From contig JABVXU010000036.1 in the NCBI GenBank assembly GCA_013365365.1, positions 215,737 through 279,736 of the forward strand: DNA of 64,000 bases, in the 5' to 3' direction. The notes under the pieces are model-generated. The model ran no database searches, was not told the DNA's origin, and saw only the letters and a list, made by a program, of their open reading frames with translations. The stretch's first letter is position 1. Each line of letters begins with the position of its first letter. Below are positions 14,501-26,086 of the stretch, piece after piece. This DNA comes from Cruorifilaria tuberocauda. Lineage: Eukaryota > Nematoda > Chromadorea > Rhabditida > Onchocercidae. The translations under genes and the position numbers were made by a program.

Positions 14501-17500
14501 CTCGTGTGAGTTGTGAAGGTCCATGTGTGATGATTGGTTCACCACTTGATCCATCCCAACAATCAAGTTCAACAGAACGACATCCAGACAACAACACATA
14601 ACGATACATTTCCACGGAACTTTTACAATTTACTTGATAACCTAGACAATTTTTTCAAAAGAAGTCATTAAAAAAATTTCCGCTAAAAATACACAAATCA
14701 CAGTTACAACCAGTTTAATTCGTCAATATTTATTATTCCCTCTCAAATCGTTGAATAAAGTAAGCTTTCTTTCAGAATCGTCAAAGAATTCGTTTTATAC
14801 AAATTTTCAAAAATTGCTCAAAGAACTTAAAAGTAAAAAGCAGTTAAAATATTGCCAAACAATTCATCTGGAAAATGTAAGAAGGTGAGAAATAATATTC
14901 CATAAAATTTCTTGTTTCGATTTTTTCGAACAATCCAATTTATATCGCTTCTGTCCGTTAACATTAACAACAACAACAAATTTTTCTATCATCATCGATG
15001 TCATTTAAAATTTTTGAATTTTTGGATATGTTGAATTGAGTGTAACCTCTAAGATATGTATTGTGCGAACTGTTAATGAAATAATGCGAAAGCGGCTTAT
15101 GCATGTTTTCTTCCTTTAGTATCAGATGATCCCGGTGCATCTCAATGTTGTACTCGCTTAATAGAAATCTGAGGAATGATTCTTTCGTTAACTGTTCTCC
15201 TGCGCCTTAAATAATTAACGAAGTGATACAGGCAAAGATATAAATTTAACAATGATCCGTAAGAAATTAAAATAACAATGAAATTTAGAAATGAAACAAG
15301 CTAAAAAGTATACACTTAAAAAAAAAGGAAATGCAAATTCGTAGAAAAAATACCATCTCCGCTGATTTCGTTAATTAAACATTGAGCAATTTGTGGAGTG
15401 GGAGAGGGATAAAGCAATTCATTTAGCCTTGGATCGTAATGTTCCTCCTTCAGATACTTTGCAAAATGCTCTGCGTCCACCTTTTCCTTTCCAGCAAATC
15501 TGAAATTATATGAGAAACAAAAACAGTCTAATTTTTTTATACTCCTTTCTCATGTTTGAAGTTACTTTTCAAATTTTAAAAATTAATAATTCAAATATCA
15601 CTTCACTTATTGACCAAGTATCAAAACATTTTCGCTTATTAAAATGAGAGGCAGTAATGGTTTCTCGCTCACTTTTTATGGAATATATAATCGACATCAG
15701 TTCGACCGCATATACAGCAATAACAGGAAAAGATGAAATCATTCGTTATTTCATCCACTGAAATCGTTTCCTAAATTCATTCAATACAACTGATCAGATA
15801 CAACAAATTTGGAATTCCTTTTTTTCATTTTTTACTGTCATCCTTAATATGGAATTAATTAAAAGAAGAAATAATATAAATGATCCAAAATTCCAAGCAA
15901 AAAAAAGAAATAAATACAACCTTACTGCGGAAGATGGAAAGTGTCTTCAGGGATTTTTCAATGTTTTTCCGATCTTCTTTATTTTTTACGAGTAAAAGAG
16001 CATCCAGTATACTACAAAAAAATTGCGCTTATCATTTCTCTACAAGTTCTATTTCATTTTCCATTTTTAATATACCGAAACTCAGCTTTAATGGTAAAAT
16101 CTGAAATGATTTCTCAAAATGCAATCCTAAAAAACTGTATCCAAGCAAGAAAATTTTAAAAAGGAATTTAATTTATTTTATTGTACTGCGAATTCGTCCG
16201 ATTGAACTGAAATTAAAATAGAGTCTGAATATTATTCACTGAATACTATTCAGACTCAGTTCTAAAATACGTAATTATTGCAAACTTCTTTGCTATACAA
16301 CATTTCAATTTTTATTCTAATGTCAAGGCATTTCCTTCCATTTTAAATAAAGCCTTCAACAATAAAGTCTTCAAATTGTATCTATCTGTTAGGTTAAGAT
16401 GTCGATCATTTACACTCTTAAGGTGTTGTTTAATAAAATCTATTCGAATTGACCATGTAGTCATGACAAAACATATTTAATTTTTTATTTCTTTTAAAAG
16501 TTTCATTTCGCGTGCAATTTCAAATTTAGAAAATCTAGTGTTAGTTTTTTTTCGTGTAGGCAAAATATTAGCGACTATCAGCTTAAGAGAAAGAAAAAGC
16601 AAAGAAGCGCTTTATCATCCATTTTCCTTTTCAACTGAGCCAAAAAAGATGCTATTTTGCAATTTGAGGAATAAAAGGAAAAATGATTGCCTCCACGTCA
16701 TTTTACTGCAAAATAAGCTTATATCATTATATGTCATCGTTAAAAGAAATATTTATCTTTTCCTACAAACGACAGCTTATATTTTTAAAAATTCTTAAAC
16801 TGTTGCCAAAAAAGTACAAAAATCTGCAGAAATGCAAAAAGAAGCTTATGCTTCCTTTGCCAATTTCAATTCTACCATCAATTTTAAATATTAATAATAT
16901 ACTCGAACTATCATACATTCTAAATAAACTTTAATTATTCAGTAAACAAACTGTTCGATTTTTTTTACGGCTCTTCTAAATCACAAAGAAATAAACTAAA
17001 AAATATATTAGCAAGAATTTAAAAGTTCCTGAAATTTGAAGGCGTGGAAAACAAACTCATTGATTGAAATTTGATCAGTATTTGTGGAATGTTTGATTTT
17101 GGTGAACAATCGCTGCCAGTAATAAAAGCAACCTTGCAATGATAATTCTTTCACTGCTTTCACCGATAATCGACGAAGTTCGTTAAGCCAGCGCTGAAAT
17201 TTCTTTCTTCCTTTTTTCACTTTTTTTCAGAAAAGAGCATTATTAATTCAATGATAAATATGCATGGATAAGAAATCATTACAATCCCCGACTTCTTGAC
17301 CTTTGGCCATTGGTGTTCCAGAAGCGAGACGAACTATGTGATTAATTTATGATTTGATGAAATATAAAGATCAAATGATGGGAACAAAATTAGCACTTTT
17401 TCAGATATCAAACGTGACCATTTCTATTAAAAAATTTAAAGTTTCAAATTATTTCACAATCCTCTGATTTTCATTGGAATGAGAAAACAAGCAATATTTT

Positions 17501-19114
17501 TACATATCGATATGGGGCATAATTTAAAAAGTTTCAGCTTCCTTTTAAATTGAATTTCAATATTGATAATGGTTTTACAATGAGATTTTGTTCGCAATCG
17601 ATGAGGAAGATAAGCGCATTTGGAGAGACGGCATCGACGCCCCACATCACGGTTAGAAAATGTGTTGACAGCGTAGATTTTTCCGCGACAAACGTATCAC
17701 CAAGTATTTTTTTAATATAACCATCCAACTAAAAAATCCTTTCATTAATTTATGAAGGAGAAAATTGGAATGGTAAATCTAAACTTGCAAATTCTCATTC
17801 TAACTTTTTTTCTATTCTACAGCTACTCAGATTGTAAATTCGTGTGCTTTTAGTTCAGTATTTAATTCCGTCACATTCATATTTTGCTACTAAATAGGTC
17901 TATTAGCTCACTTTACACTGAAATAGCAAACAGGAAGAAAATAATGAAATTTATTATGATAATGATAATTTATTATCATATTATTTTCTTTCTGTTGGCT
18001 AATTTCGGCGTAAAATGAGCAATTATAGAATGTGAAACATTTTTGGAATTTGCAAAAAAAATAGATTTAATTTGGTACATTGAGGTATGAATATGGAAAT
18101 TCCTTATCATTCACAACAACAAGTCTTAATTCTTCGTGCTTTTCTTTATTTTACCAGGAATACTTTTTTTCACTAAAATGTTCGCACGAATAGTTAGATT
18201 ATCAGCGCTATATTTTGCATTCGAGTTTGTGAGTAAGCGTAAGCTAACATAACCAAAGAGTAAAATGTTGAAAGCATAATCTATACTGATTAATTTAGTT
18301 TTAAATTTTAAAAATAAATCTACAATAATATTAGCATAAGTTGATTGAAATTATTGAAATTTCTCAATTGAAAATTCTATTTTCGAATAATGTATTATTA
18401 AACTGGTTTGAATGATATTTTAATAGTTGTATTTTACTAGGTTGAAAAAACATTCTATTTCATTCACTTATTCAGTGTTAATAAAGTTAAATTATGTAAG
18501 ATTATTTTTTCTCAATATATTTTTTTTTTCGCCCTATACTTCTTACATTACTTGATGATTTCCAATTAACATACAACTATAATTTGCGAGGCGCATAAGA
18601 TTAACAAATTTTGTATACTTTTTGATGAATTCCTTGTCGTCGTGAATTTTCTACACAACAACCCGAGAATACATCAATAATATCATCGATGTAGTAGAAT
18701 TCCGAAGCGATTACTTCACTACCCTAAATTGCAAGATAGAATAATTTTTTAATTTCATATTTAAATTAAAACATCTTATAGATCCGATCTTATTTCATTT
18801 TATTCCATTCTTCTTAGGGAAAAGTACTTTATATTGTTTCCAAAATAACAGTAAACCATCGTGACTCAAAGATAAATGCACAAAACGTCCCTCGAATTGA
18901 TCAACAATCTGAAAAAAGGCAACAAAACTAGAAATGCACTAAACTGAATCAAATAAAAACAAATTGATTTGACATATATAATTAAAAAGATAACATTTGA
19001 AAAACTGAAAAATAAACTTACACTGTCAATTTTGTATACTTGTTTACCAGTGGTAAAGTAATTATCGATTAAGTTGGAAGGATTTTTGGTGCATGGTCGA
19101 TGATAAATCGACAT
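8563..19114 (-). CDS. phospholipase C-beta (EGL-8/PLC-2 class)
   Basis: Gq-regulated enzyme cleaving PIP2 to IP3 and diacylglycerol at the plasma membrane. Exons in transcript order: 19022-19114, 18828-18908, 18619-18723, 17579-17728, 17057-17193, 15921-16011, 15673-15770, 15354-15499, 15047-15199, 14481-14641, 14107-14271, 13885-13996, 13432-13491, 13224-13276, 13062-13140, 12583-12740, 12280-12486, 12015-12206, 11792-11872, 11396-11519, 11068-11130, 10690-10883, 10453-10549, 9798-9954, 8563-8731. This gives 1041 residues. Order: divergent PH, EF hands, X domain with both catalytic histidines (SSHNTYL, IITHG), acidic linker, Y domain ([21 protein letters not shown]), C2, then a charged coiled-coil tail typical of the beta class. 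The PH region is more divergent than in EGL-8, so a plc-2 orthologue is possible. The 5' end is uncertain: MSIYHRP at 19114 is the first Met in frame. Confidence 0.9.
9591..9680. repeat. 45-bp imperfect tandem duplication
   Basis: Two adjacent units begin with ACTGTCCTAAAA and share TTCATAAAT-TAAAATT segments (9591-9635 and 9636-9680). They lie in a PLC-beta intron. Confidence 0.7.
9984..10025. repeat. ATAAT pentanucleotide microsatellite
   Basis: About eight uninterrupted copies of a five-base ATAAT unit inside the intron between PLC-beta exons 10453-10549 and 9798-9954, degenerating into related AT-rich sequence downstream. Confidence 0.9.
11068..11130 (-). other. 63-nt symmetric exon resembling the next PLC-beta exon
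   Basis: This exon is a multiple of three and is flanked by phase-1 introns on both sides. It encodes [20 protein letters not shown], which resembles [20 protein letters not shown] at the start of the following exon (10690-10883). Both occupy the position just after the C2 domain, where PLC-beta proteins carry one such motif. Inclusion or skipping keeps the frame, so it is a candidate cassette exon. Confidence 0.6.
16221..16257. repeat. perfect 11-bp inverted repeat (hairpin)
   Basis: GAGTCTGAATA at 16221-16231 pairs exactly with TATTCAGACTC at 16247-16257 across a 15-base loop. It lies in the intron between PLC-beta exons 17057-17193 and 15921-16011. Confidence 0.85.
17899..18029. repeat. 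foldback (inverted-repeat) element, MITE-like
   Basis: Two imperfect inverted arms of about 48-51 bases (17899-17946 and 17979-18029) flank a short AT-rich centre that is itself palindromic (TGATAA/TTATCA). Shared arm segments include GAAGAAAATAAT against ATTATTTTCTTTC. The element sits within the PLC-beta intron between 17728 and 18619. No coding capacity and no clear target-site duplication were seen. Confidence 0.65.
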
Positions 19115-19235
19115 ATCCGTCCCACTCAGCAATCTTCGCTTTTATTCATGTTCATGGCTTATAGCTTTTATACTTATATCTGAAAAAATAATTTTGCTGA
19201 TTAAAACTATTCAAATATCTGATACTCTGATAAAC

Positions 19236-19270
19236 CTTTGTCTTCAGCAACTTTAGCGCGGTCCATTTTA
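19236..19270 (-). other. possible trans-spliced 5' exon of the PLC-beta gene
   Basis: On the minus strand a clean TTTACAG acceptor (exon side starting at 19270) lies four bases before an ATG at 19266 that opens MDRAKVAEDK, followed by a GTTTAT donor. This looks like a spliced-leader site and first coding exon. However, its phase-1 end does not join in frame to the next strong acceptor. It may belong to an alternative N-terminus or to a 5' leader. Confidence 0.3.
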
Positions 19271-22200
19271 CTGTAAATTATGATCAAAAACTTAGCATAA
19301 AGCGAACATTACGATGAAATATTCTTTAAAATACTCAAAAGAGATATTTTAGATATGACTTTTGGGAAATAGAAGGAAGGTTTATTATACTGCATTGTCC
19401 TTTTTTTATTGAATATGATGTAAGTCTAAGCAAGTGATAAGAATGATATTGGGATATAAAGATAATAGTAAAGTTTAACAAATAGTTTGCAAATAATATG
19501 TTTATCACATCAATACAAGTTTTACTTGAATTTTATTTTAGATTATTTAATCATTCTCGATCCTCTAAAATTTTGTAATTTTATTCAATTTCGAGAAATT
19601 TTTGTTAAAAAATTGAAATGTAATGAAATAGCACAACGTAACGCACGAAAAACAAATAAGCTTACTTTATTATTTTCATTTAATTACAGGAGAAGTTTTC
19701 AAAATTTTAAATTTGACTTCACGTGAGTTTTCCAAATTATAATTTATTTAGTGTGAAAATTAAATAATCAATTGCAGAATGAAGAGATGCAATTCACAGC
19801 GAAACTTTAGCAATAAATTTAAACTTACATTAACGAAAAATTAAGTGATTTCAAATAAGAAATAATTGAATCGATTGAAAAATTCTTTTTTCCTTAAATC
19901 GCTAAAAAAGAAAAAGTATTGAAGATTTTATACTTTGAAATACTGACAAAATTCCAAACATTCAAAAATCATAGACGAAATGGTTCAGATCTTTTTATTC
20001 AACGAAACAAAGATACGAAATATGGAGATTGCTTGTGCTCAATGAAGTTTTATAGAACGATATAAAATTCAGATTAGTAACAACTGAAAATATATGATAT
20101 TTTTTCTTTATAATGTCACATATGTGAAATTTCAGAAAGAAAAGCAATTTTTTTACAAATTATAATAAACTAACATTAATTTTGTCAGCACTTTCATCTT
20201 ATCAATCGTTATCGGCAAGCATCATAAACTAGTCTTCTCTAAATTTCAATTTTTTATAAAAATTTCTCGTAAATTACGATATGTCACTAGAATATTTAAT
20301 TTCAATGCAATGGCAACGACGATAATACTTCCTTTTGTGGATATGTATGTTTTTATGTGCTTGAAAATATAGAGAAATGCAATGATATCAAAGAAGTTGG
20401 GAATTTCCTCAACTGAGGTTCAAATCGATGAACTGTTACTAAAGAATTGATTAGAGGATGAAGTATTGATTGTCTCTAAGTTGAACAAACTATCTGTAAC
20501 ATGTGACTTTCATAAGAAAACTTGTAACTAAGTTATGGATCCTTTCCGATGCTTACAGTTACTAAAAATTTTTGGGCAACAGAAAGAAATGATTTTCAGT
20601 ATTTTCGCCAAGAAATGATTTGCAACACTTGCAGAAAATATTTGGCAAATTTTTTTTCTTTTAATGGCATGAGAATTTCTCTATACCTAGCATAAAGAAT
20701 AAGAGTGTCAACTTTAATTTGTTTGCTATTTATCGCAGTAAGTGTTTGCTTAATAATCGAAAATACAGCAATAAAAATTCCCAACTCATCTAATCTTTGA
20801 TCGCTACATTTGAAGGAAAGAAAGGAACCTGACAACAGAGGTCGAGTACTTCCTTATCCTGACAAACAGAAGGCCTCTCCTGATGTGACAGAACTTTTTT
20901 GCTAAGACAGAAACGGAAGAACGAGTGAGATCAGTGATAAAGGAGGAGGAGATCAGCAGAAAAGAGAGTGACTGTTTCTGCACACGCAACGATGAACAAA
21001 CCACAGATCACAGATGCACCATGACTCAGCGATGAATCATCGACGATGATTGCTGTGAGACTGAGACTATCCGTGAGGCTGGATGTATCCATCTTCGCTT
21101 TTTCATTTTCCCGGGAGATAATTGGCGGAAAATTGAATGACAGAATTTGTAAACTTATCAATAATTAATAATAAAGGCATAGCAACTGATATTTCCAGTG
21201 CAGCATTAAATTGATAATATCTTAAAATGAGAAACAAAATTTTCAATTTTTATTAGTTATTATTTTTTTTTGTTTATTGGTTTGAAAAGTTTAGCACTTT
21301 GATTGGTAATAGGAAAAATTTGAGATGCTAGAAAGAAGCAAGAAGCGGAAAGAAACTTTAATCTTTCAAACCATATTACTCTTTATTACGATAATCAGTG
21401 CTTCTGGTTGATAAACACAAAATTATATTATTTTAGAATGAACTTTATTTGACTGTTGAATTAATTCATCAAATTCTCTGAAAGCAAAAAATGCTAAATT
21501 GATACTTTTCCTTGAGAATTTTGCAGAGAATGAATAATCTCGAAGATAATAGTTGTTTTCCTTGAGATTAATTCTCTCCTACTCTCTTAATTCGGTATTT
21601 TATTAAGCTAATTAAAAAGTTAAATTAACTTCGAAACCTTAGAAGACAAAAAGTTTTTTTAAAAAATTTACTTCTGAAAGGTTAATTTTCCTCCAACATT
21701 AATTTTTGAAAGAAAAAATATCTCGTACTATGATGGATACAGAGTTAAGAAACGTAAATAAGATGAACTGATTATTCTCTGTGACGAACAAAAAAAAAGA
21801 TGAAAATATTGCAACAAAGGAAATAAAATATAAAAACATTAATTCAACATACATTGCTAATTAATCGATGGGTCAATATTTTTGTACTTGACAAGAATAA
21901 AAAGATTATGCTGGTCATTGAACAGGACTGAACTAAGGCCGAGAGGAAGTGAAATTAGATGAATTAATTTGATCAATATGATCAACAATGAACAATCAAT
22001 CAATGATAATTTGGAGCGATGTGTCATAACTTATCGCTGAATGATCAATATTAATGGGACAAAATACTAAAATCAATGGCGAAAAACAATTTTATTTAAA
22101 GTAAAAACAAATTGATTCAATAGAATTAATACCATTTATGCAATGCAAGAAACAAAAATCAAACGAATGCAAATTCGCGAAAATTTTTTTTACAAGAATC

Positions 22201-24859
22201 TAACTTCATACAAACTTAGATTTCAGTTCTACAGATAAATTCCATCAGTATTAATCGAATTTTTTAATCAATATTATGTTTCTATCTTAATGTGAAACTT
22301 GTCAAGGAAAATTTTCAGTGTTGGCTTTTCCCGCTTCCTTTAACAATATTTTGATTAATGTTTGACGATTTAATTCATGTAGATATTTAAACAAATGATA
22401 ATTGGCAAAATCCTTATCATTACAACTCCTACTATTCTAAAGCTCGAAGAATGTTGATTTTTAGCTGGAATAGAGGGAAGGCCTACGCTTTTCGAAAGCA
22501 TTCGGTCGTTCATTGACTTTCCGCCGAAACAATTTTCACCCTTCCAACTTAGAACACCAAAAGCTGATCACTGAAAATAATCTGCTTCATCGAACTACTT
22601 ATGATAAAATCAAGCTCAAATGATAATAAATTTTCTTCCATGATGGTATTCATATAAAATGCATTTTAATGAAAACTGGAATGATTAGATTTATAAAATA
22701 TGATTTCTGAAATGATAGCTATAAACACATGAATAGTTTAAGCATCGCATTTATGGATTAGAAATAGTTAGTTCAAAGTGATGAGTCCAACTGTTAGTTG
22801 CTAGAAAGAAAAGTAAAAAATTGCTTGAATGTGTCATTCGCCATTTCCGGTGTAATGGTTTCAGAATTTTTTTTCAAATCGAATTATTTCCGTCACAATT
22901 TTTTTAATAACCTTATCATGAAATAAATTATACTTACCGAAATATACTCTTAAAAATCGGATTGCATACAATAATGTAGAAAGATTAAAAAAAGAATAGA
23001 ATAAAATGCAAATAACTGAAATGAATTACGACAAGTCAATTTGATAGGGAACCATTCGCTAATAAAAAGAAAGTTACTTGAATATCCATTTCATTTCTTT
23101 TCTTCATTTTGAATCGTAATGGGAAAACTATTTGATCCATTTGGTCTCTAAATATGCGCAATTTTACATGCCGTCAGAGCAAAGAAAATAAAATTTAAAA
23201 AAAAGTAGAAAATTTTATTTAGTTGCACATTCTCCTTAAGCGATAAAAAATGTAAATAATTTAAGAAAAAACATTCGTTCTCTTCCCTATTTTATCCTGA
23301 AAAAATTATAGGACTGCTCCCTAATTATAGGATCATTCAAATTTCCACCATAAAAATTGACTGTTATTAGTGAACAACAAATCTGTAATGTAACAAAAAT
23401 GCATAAAAAGAAGATAAGATTGAAAAGATCAATATGTCATTTATATATAATATTACTCGTGGAATTAAATTAACTTGTTTTCCATACTAAACAACCAAAA
23501 GCAAGTAATAAATGCATATATAGAGGAAATTCATACAATGAAAAAGCTTTAAAAATTGAATTGAAATCTAAAACTAATTGAAAAATTAGGCATGCAACGA
23601 AAAAAATGAGAAGTACGAAGGGTCAGAATTAGTTCCAAAAATAGTTTTCGAACAGAATTCACTCGAAAATTCAGTAAACTGACTTAAAAATATGCAATCA
23701 ATTAAAAAAGCTGAACATAAGAGAGAGACGCGATCAAGAGCAGCAATGACATTGAAATAAGTACAAAATGCAAGATTAAAAGGGATAAATAAAAATTATC
23801 ATAAAATTAAAATACATAATTTCTTATCCACCTGTTTCTTACCAAATTAGTATCCCTAAAATCTCTAATTATCCATTTCATTGAGCTTTCTGCCACTTTA
23901 AGTTGTAAGCCACCACTTTTTCAATTGCTTAAGCGGAATAGATTCGTTTGTTTTATTAATTAAATAAGTTGGAAGCAGAAAGAATTCTTAAATCGGCTGA
24001 AATTTAAAAATATTCTTTAAAAAGTTGGGCAGAAAAATGCAGAAATTGAAATGGAATGGCATATCTGTCTTACACTTCCTCTCCTTTTTTTAATTTGAAA
24101 ATTAATTTTATCCAAAACTATCAAAAATAAGATGAACTCTTAAGGTAAATCTTTACGCGCAAATTTTCTTCCGTATGAAAGAATTGAATACAGCTGACAT
24201 ACTCGTTGATTTGACTTAGTGTATAACTGAACTAAATTAAATCTTGAACTTTTTTCCTTTAATTTTGTTTTCCCGACCGTTAACGTCACTGAAAATTGCA
24301 CTATAAAATGCAAGGTCTTATATGAAAAACAATGAAAAAAGAAATTATGTTTCTCTGATTAGAATCAAACAGCTATTTTATATAGAGTCTTTCGAAATTC
24401 TTTTTATTTTAATTTAAAATGTGGATGATGTTGAGCATTAGGATAAATAAACTGCGATAAGAATAAAAGGCAATGAAAGAGGCACTTGCATGCAAGCATG
24501 AAATATTTTCAGTTAGATTAAGAGCAGGTTAATGTTTATCTAACGACAATTTTGAGTCGATTATGTTTAAAGTCTACCAACGTTCATTATATTGCACTTG
24601 ACCGATACGTTTAACGTAATTCCACTAAGATTTTTGCAACTCTAGATTCCTATTAACTAAGTATTTCGATAATTCATTCAGATGATATATTTATTTAAGT
24701 CGTTTTACGCCGTATATATTCACATAACTGTAAATGGTATAGATGATTTAAATAATACTACTAATTTCTGCTTTTCCATTTCAAGCCATTAATAATGATT
24801 CCAAATTAATAAATTTTTAGCTCTTCAAAGTTTCATCGGTCTCATAAATTAATAGCAAG
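19271..24859. other. large gene-poor region
   Basis: AT-rich, with short chance ORFs. Two patches stand out as less AT-rich: 20830-21092, with an open minus-strand frame from ATG 21092 starting MDTSSLTDSLSLTAIIVDD and a GTTTGT donor-like site; and 22440-22570, with a minus-strand frame containing GKSMNDRMLSKSVGLPSIP. Neither could be tied into a gene model. They could be upstream exons of PLC-beta, regulatory DNA, or parts of an unrecognised gene. Confidence 0.4.
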
Positions 24860-25529
24860 ATGGAAAAGGCACTATTTCGCACAGTCGTGTTACATTCTCT
24901 TACCTTCACCGGTACAATGTAAGCTATCATATGGTGTCGCGTGACCTAAATAATCTACATACCTTAATTCTTATAAATTACTTTCGTAGTGCCGCACAGT
25001 ATCACTGCCAGTTATAAATTTCTATCTATTATTCTCTATATTTATCCTTTTCCCTTTTCATTGTCTTCTGTAAATTCGGTGAATTCGAATAACTAAAAGG
25101 TCGAACATACGAAATGCAAAATTTCATCTGATATTAGTAGAAATAGAAATTAAGAGATCTATCAATTCAGATTAATTATTTACAAATATAAATATATATA
25201 TTTTTCTGTTTTATAATAGAATGTTTTCAATGTAAATTCTTTCAATAATAAATCAAAGGCATTCATTTATGATGATCAATAACTACTAATTGTTAATCTT
25301 TCCAGTGCTCTTCCCACCTCTTTACGTCTTCCTTCTTTTGCATCCTTATATATTCATTTATTCTTTGACGGATCATCAGCATCCTTGTTGCAGTTTCCCA
25401 TTTAACCTTTCCGAAGCATTCTTTAACACCGAAGGTCGATCATTATCATTAAATTTGAGAACTGGACGCTATAATTCATCGCGTTTTCGTGAAAATAGTG
25501 AGGGAATCGATTGCAACGATGAACGTTGA
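24860..25529 (+). CDS. candidate two-exon small protein, unknown
   Basis: Proposed exons are 24860-24918 and 25394-25529. The first opens at ATG 24860 (MEKALFRTVVLHSLTFTG) and ends at a GTAAGC donor in phase 2. The second starts after a TTGTTGCAG acceptor in matching phase, runs NLSEAFFNTEGRSLSLNLR and ends at TGA 25527-25529, giving 64 residues. The second exon is less AT-rich than its surroundings and has protein-like composition (Arg/Ser/Asn/Glu-rich). I do not recognise it. Support is splice-phase agreement only. Confidence 0.3.
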
Positions 25530-26086
25530 AAAGACGTAGGTAGTAAACTGCAAATTTCACATCTCAAAAACCAAATGCGAAGTCAAATTAAGCACAACAA
25601 AGATAGTAGTTGTGAATTTTTTGATTCAAAACTATGTTTGTAAAAACTTGTGACTTATAAGAAACGAATACCCAAGTGGACAATAACTTCTGCTTCGCGC
25701 AAGTCGTGATATGGGAGGTATTGAGCCTTCACCATGAAAGGATTTTGTTTTCAGATTGCTCGAAATTTGTTTCCTATAGGGTTACATCTGCTTTTAGTAC
25801 AAATAATTTTCAATTGCTAATTAATATGGATAAAATAGTGAAAAGATTTTTGATAAAAATTTCAAATGCTAGAGAAGTATAAAAATTTTTATCAGAAGAA
25901 GACTACAAAACTTTAAATGAGAATCAAAATAATTTGAGAGTTTAGAGAATTATTATTGATAGAAATCATCGAAGCTTGTAATATAATCAAATTGAAAGGA
26001 CAAAAGACTGTTTTAGGAAACGATGAAATGATGGAAAGGCAATTTAATTTTATGGCTAGCAAATAGAAAAAACATTAAGTTAATAC
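25530..26086. other. intergenic, no gene seen
   Basis: Sequence just downstream of the potassium channel stop codon; probably its 3' UTR. No exon was recognised. Confidence 0.4.

Noticed and set aside
15880..16159. Overlapping plus-strand ORFs of 72-74 codons
   Set aside because: Antisense to PLC-beta exon 15921-16011, which is in phase with neighbours and matches the EF-hand region.
20416..20426. GGTTCAAATC-like tRNA B box
   Set aside because: No A box or cloverleaf pairing could be found at the expected distance upstream.
25990..26050. Extra terminal exon of the K+ channel joined from the GTAAGT at its stop
   Set aside because: It would need an intron of about 35 bases, shorter than any other in the window.
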